In this document: in pieces, positions 9,168 through 16,387 of the stretch | Layout: each line of letters opens with the position of its first letter | How positions within the stretch are numbered: position 1 is the first letter of the stretch | Source of the DNA: a candidate division Zixibacteria bacterium HGW-Zixibacteria-1 | GTDB taxonomy: Bacteria > Zixibacteria > MSB-5A5 > GN15 > PGXB01 | Length of the DNA: 38,764 nt | Direction of reading: 5' to 3' | Assembly (NCBI GenBank): GCA_002838945.1 | Contig: PGXB01000034.1 | Location: 1 to 38,764, forward strand | Notes under the pieces: generated by a model | What the model saw: only the letters and a program-made list of their open reading frames with translations | Databases searched by the model: none | Told to the model about the DNA's origin: nothing | Program-made: the position numbers and the translations under genes

Positions 9168-10253
9168 ATGCCCCGTTTGGTTTGTTTAATGGCAGTGATA
9201 TTTCTGGTGGCGGCTTTTTCGGACAGGGCCGAAGCCTCATTCAATGATTCCGGCTGGACCGTTTTGTATCAGGAAAATTTCGATACCGATTTCGAGGCCT
9301 CCGACGGGCAGACATTCGGGACCGACGATTGGCTGGTGTTCCAGCTTCTGAACGGCGGTGCGATTACGGTGGCGAATGGTTATGCCTGGCTCAATGCGCC
9401 CGATTTCTGGAATGCGGCCCTGATCAGAAGTGTCGGGCATCTTCCGAATGAATACAAAGTTAGAACCAAAATCGGATATATAAATTACGACTTGACCAAT
9501 TATGAGCAAGCCGATTATGATAACCCGGCTTTCGATAGTCATGGCGGTTACTATGAAAACGGAATGTATTTTCTGACCATCACCGATGACACCTGTTCGG
9601 GAAACGAGTGCGCCGAACAATGGTGGCATTATCACCGCAAGATGGTCATCGATGTGGATAACCATATCAATTACGGCGGCGGCGGACAGACTTTTCACCC
9701 GGTTTACATGGTTTATATGGCGCCGGAAACCAACAGCGGCGGCAATCTCCTGAGAACCTGGACCGGCACATATTGGGATACATCGGACTGGAACTGGAAC
9801 GTGGCTTATACTTACGCCTACAACAGCTGGTATTATGCCGAACTGGAGAAGAAAAACGGCCAGATTATTCTGAGATTATATGATGGCAACCAGAATATAT
9901 TAAAAGAGACGACGCCGGTTAATCTGGATCTGGTTTTTGCCATGGATGTCGGCGAGTTCCTGTATTTGGGCGAGCCGCACACCGATGATTATGAAGGCGA
10001 TGTCCGCATCGATGAAATCACGCTTCTGGTCCCGGAAAGCGGCCCTGGGTATATTTGCGGTGACGCCAACGGCAATGGAGCCCTGAATATCCTCGATATC
10101 ATTTATATAATACACTATCTGTATAACGGCGGACCGGCGCCGGTTCCGCCGGAATCAGCCGACACCGACGGCAGCGGGACGCTTAATATTCTGGATATTA
10201 CTTATCTGATTGCCTATCTCTACCGGGGCGGCCCGGCCCCGATTTGCTCCTGA
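9168..10253 (+). CDS. Secreted dockerin protein with lectin/glucanase-like N-terminal region
   Basis: The start at 9168 is preferred over an upstream in-frame codon because AGGGAG precedes it and a signal peptide follows at once (MPRLVCLMAVIFLVAAF, cut near AEA). The protein is about 361 aa. Residues about 30-290 are rich in Trp/Tyr and read like a beta-sandwich of the concanavalin A-like (GH16/LamG) kind, but the EXDXXE catalytic box is not seen, so binding rather than hydrolysis is possible. The C-terminus is a two-repeat dockerin (ALNILDIIYIIHYLY and TLNILDITYLIAYLY) ending GGPAPICS, related to that of the 1226-4750 protein. No cohesin partner is in the window. Confidence 0.75.
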   Translation: MPRLVCLMAVIFLVAAFSDRAEASFNDSGWTVLYQENFDTDFEASDGQTFGTDDWLVFQLLNGGAITVANGYAWLNAPDFWNAALIRSVGHLPNEYKVRTKIGYINYDLTNYEQADYDNPAFDSHGGYYENGMYFLTITDDTCSGNECAEQWWHYHRKMVIDVDNHINYGGGGQTFHPVYMVYMAPETNSGGNLLRTWTGTYWDTSDWNWNVAYTYAYNSWYYAELEKKNGQIILRLYDGNQNILKETTPVNLDLVFAMDVGEFLYLGEPHTDDYEGDVRIDEITLLVPESGPGYICGDANGNGALNILDIIYIIHYLYNGGPAPVPPESADTDGSGTLNILDITYLIAYLYRGGPAPICS

Positions 10254-10383
10254 TTTTAGGCAGGTGGTCGATTATGCGGTGGATGGCCGGAACTCAAATT
10301 GACATTTCCAGGTCCAGAGCTTGAAATTAAGTCCTTGATTTGACGTTAAGGCATTAATCTGCAATAAGTTTGCATGGGAAGTG

Positions 10384-10412
10384 AGAATATTATTTTCAAT
10401 TGCTTGACAAAG
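10384..10412 (+). repeat. 29-bp promoter repeat, copy 1
   Basis: This is identical over 29 bp to 10790-10818 and contains TTGACA. It shows that the region upstream of the tRNA was duplicated together with tRNA sequence. Confidence 0.85.
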
Positions 10413-10433
10413 GCGATAAGTTATATTTATAAG
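10404..10433 (+). promoter_or_regulatory. Promoter ahead of tRNA-like copy 0 and the GIY-YIG gene
   Basis: TTGACA (10404-10409) is followed after 17-18 nt by TTATAA/TATAAG. The predicted start is at about 10440, exactly where the tRNA-like sequence begins, as expected of a tRNA promoter copy. Confidence 0.6.
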
Positions 10434-10443
10434 GGTTTTTGAT

Positions 10444-10481
10444 CGCGGGGTGGAGTCCGCCGCGGCGGAGTAACTCGTCGG
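10444..10481 (+). repeat. Degenerate tRNA-fMet 5' fragment, copy 0
   Basis: This begins CGCGGGGTGGAG like the intact tRNA at 11072. In place of the D-loop it has a CCGCCGCGGCGG palindrome, then AGTAACTCGTCGG. Similarity ends before the anticodon. It lies 38 bp upstream of the GIY-YIG start codon. Confidence 0.8.
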
Positions 10482-10519
10482 CATTTCAATCACAGCAGGT
10501 TCAGTGGGATCCCAGAGTA

Positions 10520-10783
10520 ATGTATATTGTTTATGTTATCAAATCGGCGTCAGGCCGCAGATATACGGGACACACGAGCGATCTTGAAAGGCGCCTGATT
10601 GAACATAATAGCGGCATGTGCAGGACGACCAAGGGCGAATCGACCTGGAAGGTTGCCTATACCGAGGAATATGCGACGCGCTCGGATGCGATGAAACGCG
10701 AAAAGTGGCTCAAAAGCGGCCGAGGGCGTGATTTTCTGGAATCGATTTTGGATAAGACTATTTCCCGCAATAATTTTACTTGA
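10520..10783 (+). CDS. Small GIY-YIG nuclease domain protein
   Basis: An 87-aa single-domain GIY-YIG protein of the UvrC-N/YhbQ-like kind. YIVYVIKS carries the GIY-type strand, YTGHT the YIG-type strand, and DLERRLIEHN the catalytic Arg helix. The tail KREKWLKSGRGRDFL is the usual C-terminal signature. ATG 10520 is chosen because the domain starts there; the open frame upstream merely reads through the tRNA-like copy. Such singletons often sit just 3' of tRNA genes in other genomes. Here the gene is sandwiched between two copies of the tRNA-fMet promoter/5' region, with the second promoter copy starting 7 bp after its stop. It could be the enzyme of a tRNA-targeting mobile unit, but that role is inferred. 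Confidence 0.8.
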   Translation: MYIVYVIKSASGRRYTGHTSDLERRLIEHNSGMCRTTKGESTWKVAYTEEYATRSDAMKREKWLKSGRGRDFLESILDKTISRNNFT

Positions 10784-10789
10784 GGCTTA

Positions 10790-10818
10790 AGAATATTATT
10801 TTCAATTGCTTGACAAAG
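10790..10818 (+). repeat. 29-bp promoter repeat, copy 2
   Basis: Exact duplicate of 10384-10412. It begins 7 bp after the GIY-YIG stop codon and restores a promoter ahead of the tRNA-like array and the intact tRNA. Confidence 0.85.
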
Positions 10819-10837
10819 CCATTAAAATTTATATATT
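10810..10837 (+). promoter_or_regulatory. Promoter of the tRNA-like array and tRNA-fMet
   Basis: TTGACA (10810-10815) is separated by 16 nt from TATATT (10832-10837). Transcription would start near 10845 and run through three tRNA-like units into the real tRNA. Confidence 0.65.
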
Positions 10838-10849
10838 GGGACTCTTGAT

Positions 10850-11071
10850 CGCGGGGTGGAGTCCGCCGTGGCGGAGTAGATCGTCGGACACATCTTCGGG
10901 ATCACCAAAAAATTTATTTTGATCGCGGGGTGGAGTCCGCCGTGGCGGAGTAGATCGTCGGGCACATCTTCGGGATCACCAAAAAATTTATTTTGATCGC
11001 GGGGTGGAGCCCGCCGTGGCGGAGTAGCTCGTCGGGCTCATCTTCGGGATCACCAAAAATTTAATTTTGAT
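10850..11071 (+). repeat. Array of three 74-bp tRNA-fMet-like units
   Basis: The units start at 10850, 10924 and 10998, exactly 74 bp apart, and the intact tRNA follows at the same period (11072). Each has the acceptor 5' strand and CGCGGGGTGGAG, a TCCGCCGTGGCGGA-type palindrome replacing the D-loop (CCCGCC... in unit 3), AGTAG(A/C)TCGTCGG, CTTCGGG(A)TCACCA and an A/T linker. The T-arm and 3' acceptor strand are absent, so they cannot fold as tRNAs. The unit nearest the intact gene is most like it, and units further upstream have diverged more. Confidence 0.85.
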
Positions 11072-11149
<78 letters not shown>

Positions 11150-11297
11150 AAACATTATCCTACAATCAGTTACAAGAACACTCAAAATTCTATTGCCTTA
11201 AGGCTGGGTGCCCGAAGGTCAAAGAGGTTTTATCTGTTGTTTTCTGTTAGTTGTTGCGAGTAGCAAGAATTCATCAAACTAATATGCCCTTTTTAAG

Positions 11298-12329
11298 CTA
11301 GAATCCAAAGGCGACTTGAAATATAGCAGCATCTTCTGCCTCTTTATTGGCTTGGTATTCAAGTCTTAGTTCAATTATATCATTAATATTATGACCAAGT
11401 CCGGTGCTAGTCCGGGCAATATCAGCGCTTTTTTGATCCGGACGGAATTCATCATATCGTCCGATTAAGTACCAACTTCCGATACCATAGAAACCCTGTA
11501 GGTAGAAGCCATCATTGGTGAAATTTGAATTATCGTCCGACTCAAACCGATGAGCAATATACTCTCCTTTGAATTTGAAGTTTTCAATCGAAACCTGAAT
11601 ATCTACCCCGGCAAGAAGCATATCATGGGTCTGGTCCAAACCGTAAATCCTTGCTAAGGAACCACCCAGTTCAAACGATCCATTCAGAATAAGACCAAGA
11701 CGTCCTCCAATAGCAAGATCGTTATGAGTTTCCAATTCCTCGCCAGAAGGATCAGTACCTTCATAGCTAAAGCCATTTGCAACAAAAACTGTGACGTTAC
11801 CCCAGGTCGCTTCGGTTGAAGCATATCCACCAATGTCATTCCACGAGTCGTGTGTATTCTCTATCACCAGTGGCGAGGAGATAAGCTTGCGGTCGATGGA
11901 GGGATATACATGCCAGTCTATTCCGAACGGCACATCATGCTGGCCTCCGCCAATCGTAAAATTGTTGATTCCCAGAAACGAGGGTCTGGATTCACTGACC
12001 GACCACGCGTTGTAGTCTGCGGTGAAGGCGCCGATGGTGAAGCTACCTTCATCGTATGCTATAGCCAAAGCGATCGCAAAGCGATCGGTCAACTCAGACT
12101 CAAGGTCAACCTCGGCCTGGCCAATATCGAAGGTGCTACCATCGTTATTGTCCTGAAAGGTGGTCAGCAGGTCACCGAAACCCATGATCTGTAGAGTCGT
12201 TGACTCATTGATGGCAATTTCAGTAGGCCGTGGCCCCGCAGGAACGGTAGGGGTCGTATCCTGGGCGTTGGCAAGTGTTGCCAGTGCCAGAACCAGAATG
12301 AGACCTGTTATTAGCATTCTCATGAACAT
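11298..12329 (-). CDS. Outer-membrane porin-like beta-barrel, last gene of the feo operon
   Basis: 343 aa with a signal peptide (cut after about 22, ANA-QD). Alternating amphipathic strands throughout and a terminal phenylalanine (FQVAFGF) are typical of BamA-inserted barrels; the overall style is that of phosphate-selective porin O/P-like proteins. An AAAGGA site precedes the ATG, 12 nt after the stop of the small Cys-rich gene, so it is probably co-transcribed with feoAB. This suggests an outer-membrane path for ferrous iron or another small solute. No TonB box or plug domain is visible, so it is not a siderophore receptor. The barrel call is solid; the substrate is inferred from context. 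Confidence 0.7.
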   Translation of the reverse strand: MFMRMLITGLILVLALATLANAQDTTPTVPAGPRPTEIAINESTTLQIMGFGDLLTTFQDNNDGSTFDIGQAEVDLESELTDRFAIALAIAYDEGSFTIGAFTADYNAWSVSESRPSFLGINNFTIGGGQHDVPFGIDWHVYPSIDRKLISSPLVIENTHDSWNDIGGYASTEATWGNVTVFVANGFSYEGTDPSGEELETHNDLAIGGRLGLILNGSFELGGSLARIYGLDQTHDMLLAGVDIQVSIENFKFKGEYIAHRFESDDNSNFTNDGFYLQGFYGIGSWYLIGRYDEFRPDQKSADIARTSTGLGHNINDIIELRLEYQANKEAEDAAIFQVAFGF

Positions 12330-12341
12330 ATCGTTATCCTT

Positions 12342-12515
12342 TCATCTATCATTTATCTTCAAAAGAGTAGTTTTGTTTTCACATTTATCTAATATGGGAC
12401 AGGGGCCGCTACAGGTGCAACCACTCTTCTTACCGGATGTAGTCAGGTAGATCGATCTGGCTATTAACGCTATGGCGGAGCCTACGATTCCAATGACAAT
12501 GACTATTTCCATCAT
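12342..12515 (-). CDS. FeoB-associated Cys-rich membrane peptide
   Basis: A 57-aa open frame starting MMEIVIVIGIVGSAIALIA has one N-terminal membrane helix followed by a short cytoplasmic tail with CTCSGPCPILDKC. This matches the FeoB-associated Cys-rich family, in which CxCxxxCP...C is typical. A strong AAGGAGG lies just upstream, 9 nt after the feoB stop, so it belongs to the operon. The likely role is to help FeoB, perhaps in iron binding or assembly. The identification rests on motif and position and is strong for such a short gene. Confidence 0.85.
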   Translation of the reverse strand: MMEIVIVIGIVGSAIALIARSIYLTTSGKKSGCTCSGPCPILDKCENKTTLLKINDR

Positions 12516-12524
12516 AACACCTCC

Positions 12525-14717
12525 TTAAATCCCAATTCCAAAGAGTGAACCGAGCTGGAAGGTGGCTACAGTCACAACCCAAGCCAAAGCGGTCAATCCG
12601 CCGAGTTGGAACAGAGCCCACTTCCATGAGTTACTTTCCCTTTTGGTTATCGCGATTGTCGCCATGCAAGGAGCGCTAATAAGCGTGAAGAGCATAATGC
12701 AGAACGCCACCAGAGGACTGTAATTGGCGGCTAATTTCCCGCGTAGAGCGTCTGATTCCTCATCAGCCTCACCAACCGCGTACACAATACCCATCTGCGC
12801 AACAAACACTTCTTTTGCTGCGAAGGAGCCGATCAGGGCAGTACCAATTCTCCAGTCGAACCCCATGGGGCTGATGATTGGCTCCAGCCAATGCCCAATT
12901 CTACCGGCGACCGTATAAGCCATCTCTTCTGCCTGCTGTACTTGAGCAAGAGACTCCAACTTCTCATCGAGAATAGCCTGGGCTATTTCCGGTTCCGCAT
13001 TAGGCATTTGTACTGCAACCTCATATTCGGTTGTTGCTTGTGTGGAGGCGGCCTCATAATCCTGATCGAAGACCACTTTCTGGGGATAGGATGTCAGAGC
13101 CCAGAGTACGATTGACACGCCGAGAATGATAGTACCAGCTTTTTTAAGATAGAGCCAGCCTCGCCCCCACATGTGAATTAAGACTCCCTTGAGTGTAGGC
13201 ATTCGATACGGCGGCAACTCCATCACAAAGGGTGTCGATTTGCCCTTAAATACAGTTGATCGGAGAAGCTTGGCCGATACGATAGCCAGGAGAATACCGA
13301 TGACGTAAATAGTCCACAACATGGCTCCATGCCACATCTGTGGGAAGAAGGCGGGAATTATCAGGGCGTAAATCGGCAGACGTGCACCACAACTCATTAA
13401 AGGAGCCACCATCATAGTTGTGAGTCGATCTCGTCGGTTCTCCAGAGTCCGAGTGGCCATGATCGCCGGAATAGTGCAACCAAAACCAATGAGCATTGGA
13501 ATGAAGCTCTTGCCGTGAAGACCAATCTTGTGCATGAGCCGATCCATGATAAAGGCGGTTCGTGCCATGTAACCTGAATCCTCGAGAATAGCGATAGCCA
13601 GGAAAAGCAGGAGAATATTCGGAAGGAAAACTACCACACCGCCTACACCGCAAATGATGCCATCCAGCAGGAGCGACCTAAGAGCACTGTCGGAACCGAC
13701 CGGCCACCAGGATTCAACCGTTCCGCCAAGCCAACCGAACAACTCTTCGATCCACCCCATCATCGGATCGCCCACAGTAAAAGTCAGGTGGAAGACTGCA
13801 TACATCAACCCCAGAAAGAGTGGCAACCCCAGAACACGATTGGTTACTACGCTGTCAATTTTATCTGAAGTTGTCTTTCTCTGCTCGATGGTCGAAGAGA
13901 CAGTTTCTTTGAGTACTCCTGAAATATAGCCGTACCGTTGATCGGCAATCAGTATCTCTGGGTGATCACCCATGATGCTTTCGAGACGGTTCTTACTCTG
14001 CTCAACCTCTTTGTGGAGACCGGCGGCATTACGCAGATTCTGGTTACCGGCAAGGTTCAGAACCTCGCTATCGCCCTCAAGGAGTTTGATTGCCAGCCAC
14101 CTTCGATGGTGACCTGAAAAAGTTCCGTTCTCGCTTACTACGATCTCCTGCAGCTTCTGGAGTTCTCGATCGATTTCTTTCCCGTAGCTGATTGATGTAG
14201 TGCGGTTGCCATTAGATTCCAAAGCCGTCTTAACGGATGTACTTAGAAGTTCTTCTATGCCCTTATTACGATGGCCAACGGTGGATACTATCGGTACGCC
14301 AAACAACTGGGAGATTTGGTCAAGGTCGAACCGAACCCCTCTGGACGCAGATACATCGCTCATGTTGAAGGCAAGTACCAATGGAACGCCCATTTCCATG
14401 AGCTGTACAGCCAGATACAGATTTCTCTCAAGATTCGAAGAGTCAATGATATCAATTACAACATCAGGTTTTTCTTCAACGAGGAAATTACGAGCCACTT
14501 CCTCTTCAAGCGAGTGCGGCGTGAGGCTATAAACGCCAGGCAGGTCGACAACTTCAAGTTCGTGATTCTGGAATCGTCGCGTTCCTGATTTCTTCTCCAC
14601 TGTCACACCGGGATAATTCCCCACGTGCTGATGCGCACCGGTAATGGCATTAAACACCGTTGTCTTACCGGAATTTGGATTGCCGGATAAAGCCACTTTG
14701 ATCTTCTTGCGTGTCAT
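12525..14717 (-). CDS. feoB: Ferrous iron transport protein B (FeoB)
   Basis: 730-aa inner-membrane Fe(II) transporter. The N-terminal G-protein domain has G1 GNPNSGKT (about 12-19), DLPG (G3) and NMSD (G4). A helical spacer follows, then a membrane part with two Gate/NFeoB-C type repeats (GCTIPAIMATRTLENRRDR region; SCGARLPIYALI; late SPMGFDWRIGTALIGSFAAKEVFV). Length and motif order are normal. AGGAAG lies before ATG 14717. It sits after feoA with an 81-bp gap holding a 28-bp palindrome, so it may have its own iron-regulated promoter as well as read-through. Base use is more AT-rich than the flanking core genes, fitting an acquired island. Confidence 0.97.
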   Translation of the reverse strand: MTRKKIKVALSGNPNSGKTTVFNAITGAHQHVGNYPGVTVEKKSGTRRFQNHELEVVDLPGVYSLTPHSLEEEVARNFLVEEKPDVVIDIIDSSNLERNLYLAVQLMEMGVPLVLAFNMSDVSASRGVRFDLDQISQLFGVPIVSTVGHRNKGIEELLSTSVKTALESNGNRTTSISYGKEIDRELQKLQEIVVSENGTFSGHHRRWLAIKLLEGDSEVLNLAGNQNLRNAAGLHKEVEQSKNRLESIMGDHPEILIADQRYGYISGVLKETVSSTIEQRKTTSDKIDSVVTNRVLGLPLFLGLMYAVFHLTFTVGDPMMGWIEELFGWLGGTVESWWPVGSDSALRSLLLDGIICGVGGVVVFLPNILLLFLAIAILEDSGYMARTAFIMDRLMHKIGLHGKSFIPMLIGFGCTIPAIMATRTLENRRDRLTTMMVAPLMSCGARLPIYALIIPAFFPQMWHGAMLWTIYVIGILLAIVSAKLLRSTVFKGKSTPFVMELPPYRMPTLKGVLIHMWGRGWLYLKKAGTIILGVSIVLWALTSYPQKVVFDQDYEAASTQATTEYEVAVQMPNAEPEIAQAILDEKLESLAQVQQAEEMAYTVAGRIGHWLEPIISPMGFDWRIGTALIGSFAAKEVFVAQMGIVYAVGEADEESDALRGKLAANYSPLVAFCIMLFTLISAPCMATIAITKRESNSWKWALFQLGGLTALAWVVTVATFQLGSLFGIGI

Positions 14718-14759
14718 AACTTGAGCTTCCTATTTATACAAACTTATTTTCGTATTCAT

Positions 14760-14787
14760 ATAATTGTTTGGCAAGCCAAACAATTAT
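14760..14787 (-). promoter_or_regulatory. Palindromic operator upstream of feoB
   Basis: 13-bp perfect arms (ATAATTGTTTGGC / GCCAAACAATTAT) are separated by AA. The core TTTGGC-AA-GCCAAA matches the core of the palindrome in the dtxR promoter (15875-15890). It is best explained as the binding site of the operon's DtxR-type regulator. A TTGTTT / TATGAA pair with 17-nt spacing overlaps it on the minus strand. Confidence 0.75.
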
Positions 14788-14798
14788 GTCAAAAAAAA

Positions 14799-15077
14799 CT
14801 ACTCCACCAAAACTTTCAGAGCCATACCTCGACCAAGCACCAAACGGCTCCCTTTGACAGCAACGACCATGGGGCCTCTGCGGCCATTGCTGATCACCTC
14901 AAGTATGACGCCGGGAACCAGTCCCATTGAGGATAATCTTTCGCACAGACCGTTTCCGGCATTGATCTTCACGACTCGAAATTGATGTCCCATAATTGCC
15001 ATAGCCAGTGGAACGGTTACTTTTGCGTGTTGTTCAGTGGACATGTATGACTTGTACCTTGCTGTTAATTCGCTCAT
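14799..15077 (-). CDS. feoA: FeoA-domain protein
   Basis: 92 aa with one SH3-like FeoA domain. Visible family marks are LCERLSSMGLVPGVILEVI (about 44-62) and the closing GSRLVLGRGMALKVLVE. FeoA is a small cytoplasmic partner needed for FeoB function. Its ATG overlaps the stop of the upstream regulator by ATGA, so translation is coupled. An internal ATG (residue 12) could be an alternative start because the first 25 residues are an extension. This is the second FeoA domain in the operon; the other is fused to the regulator. Confidence 0.92.
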   Translation of the reverse strand: MSELTARYKSYMSTEQHAKVTVPLAMAIMGHQFRVVKINAGNGLCERLSSMGLVPGVILEVISNGRRGPMVVAVKGSRLVLGRGMALKVLVE

Positions 15078-15829
15078 AGTTTTTCAACCGTTATCTTTTT
15101 GGCTTCATCTTTGCGCAGGGAAAGATGATATCCCTTTACTTTTACTTCAATAGGGTCGCCAAGAGGCGCTACTCGTTCAACCTCTATAAGTGATCCCGGA
15201 GTAACTCCCATTTCAGCGATACGTCGACGGGCATCACCTTGACTATCAATCTTCACAATTCGACCTTTTAGGCCGGGTTCCAGTTCATTCAACTGTATAG
15301 TCATACGCTGTTTTCCTTCACAATCTTTTTTTTTGTCTTTAATATTATCCAAAATTCCTATAACGCATTTCTCACAGCTTTCCATAGTGTCGTCGTGATC
15401 GCAATGATACCCAAACCCTTTTATCCATTTGCTCCCTCCACGCGGACAAGTCTCAACAAACTCAACGAATTCAACGAACCGCTCCAGGATTTTGGGCGAA
15501 ACAGCGTGTTCCATCTTACAAGCCGCTTCATCAGCGTGCTTTTCTTCAACGGCAAGAACCTTGGTGAAAAAGTCGCGAAGTACTTCGTGGCGTCGAATAA
15601 CATCCTTCCCCAGAACTTCACCTTTCCGAGTCAAAGTCACTAGTTCATAAGGTGCGTAATGGACCAATTTCCGTTCGGAAAGAGCTTTTAGCGCGCCAGT
15701 CACAGAAGAATAGTTGACCTTCAGTCGCTTCGAAATGTCTTTTACGCGGGCCGCCTGCTTCTCAGCAATCAGATTGTAAATGGCTTCAAGGTAATCCTCG
15801 AGGCTGGCGCTTAAAATCTCAACAGACAT
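15074..15829 (-). CDS. DtxR-family metal repressor fused to FeoA domain
   Basis: 251 aa. A winged helix (about 1-75, VKDISKRLKVNYSSVTGALKAL) is followed by the DtxR metal/dimer domain (HEVLRDFF, then CKMEH at 104-108, with ligands of the DtxR/MntR pattern). A linker with five Cys (128, 143, 152, 155, 170) comes next, then a C-terminal FeoA/SH3-like domain from about 176. It heads the operon and its promoter contains a palindrome that recurs before feoB, implying autoregulation and control of iron uptake. The Cys cluster (H-CDHDD-CEKC) resembles the segment seen in Fe-sensing DtxR-FeoA proteins and might bind metal. Fe versus Mn specificity cannot be read. Confidence 0.88.
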   Translation of the reverse strand: MSVEILSASLEDYLEAIYNLIAEKQAARVKDISKRLKVNYSSVTGALKALSERKLVHYAPYELVTLTRKGEVLGKDVIRRHEVLRDFFTKVLAVEEKHADEAACKMEHAVSPKILERFVEFVEFVETCPRGGSKWIKGFGYHCDHDDTMESCEKCVIGILDNIKDKKKDCEGKQRMTIQLNELEPGLKGRIVKIDSQGDARRRIAEMGVTPGSLIEVERVAPLGDPIEVKVKGYHLSLRKDEAKKITVEKL

Positions 15830-15871
15830 TTAATAATCTATCCTCTTCAAGTATTGTTTTGCCTTACGAAG

Positions 15872-15900
15872 ATAGTATGGCATGCCAAACATATTGTCAA
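15872..15900 (-). promoter_or_regulatory. Operon promoter with embedded DtxR-type operator
   Basis: TTGACA (15900-15895), 17-nt spacer, TACTAT (15877-15872). The palindrome GTTTGGCATGCCATAC (15890-15875) fills the spacer and the start of the -10 box, so a bound repressor would block polymerase. The core matches the feoB operator. Confidence 0.75.
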
Positions 15901-16104
15901 GCATTATTTTTGAATTTTTCACTTTTTGGGAACTCACATGAAATTGTATGAAGTGTAACATACACTTCTTTCTAACATTTTTCTAACATAATTAGCCAAA
16001 ACAAGAGATAATAAGAGAAAACACCAGACAAAAGGCTCAAGCTAAGTTGTTGCTATTATTGCCTGTTAGTGTCTGGTGCTTTCTACTGTTTGGACTAATG
16101 TACA
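15901..16104. other. Island right-end non-coding stretch
   Basis: No gene is seen. Inverted arms CACCAGACA (16022-16030) and TGTCTGGTG (16070-16078) could be a terminator-like or recombination-arm structure next to the att-like repeat. No integrase is encoded here. Confidence 0.4.
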
Positions 16105-16152
16105 GGCTCATAACCCGAAGGTCAGGGGTTCAAATCCCCTCCCCGCTACCAA
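16105..16152 (+). repeat. attR-like tRNA-fMet 3' fragment
   Basis: A 48-bp perfect copy of 11102-11149 without any 5' tRNA half, followed within 6 bp by a strong terminator. It marks the far end of an element integrated at the tRNA gene. It is not a functional tRNA. Confidence 0.85.
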
Positions 16153-16157
16153 CTTTT

Positions 16158-16180
16158 AAGCCCTGTTTCGGGCTTTTTTT
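16158..16180 (+). terminator. Rho-independent terminator of the original tRNA locus
   Basis: AAGCCC / GGGCTT stem, 6-nt loop and a run of seven T. It lies where a tRNA terminator should be but is now 5 kb from the intact tRNA. Confidence 0.8.
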
Positions 16181-16217
16181 ATATTGAGAAAATGAAATAA
16201 AAGAATCGGGAGCACCT

Positions 16218-16283
16218 TTCGTAACTCTGGATCACCAATCGGGCTCCTGATTTATCCCAACAATTTTCCAAAGCCAGGGTGCC
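16218..16283 (+). repeat. Dispersed hairpin element, copy B
   Basis: TTCGTA, GCTCCTGA and AAAGCCAGGGTGCC blocks occur in the same order as copy A (1159-1208, minus strand). A TCGGGAGCAC decamer stands just before it (16206) and recurs alone at 22275. Confidence 0.35.
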
Positions 16284-16387
16284 GAATTTGGCTGGTGATC
16301 GATATTGAGACCGATTATATTAACTCGATTTTCGATTTGGAATCAGTTGAATGAGGCAAAGATTGAAATGTAAGGGAATTAAATAGG

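Noticed and set aside
10439-10519. 27-residue N-terminal extension of the GIY-YIG protein
   Set aside because: It is a translation of the degenerate tRNA-like copy, and the domain begins exactly at ATG 10520.
11150-16104. Integrase within the iron island
   Set aside because: Read on both strands; no open frame shows tyrosine or serine recombinase motifs.
16105-16152. Second tRNA-Met gene
   Set aside because: Only the 3' 47-48 nt are present, without D-arm or 5' acceptor strand.
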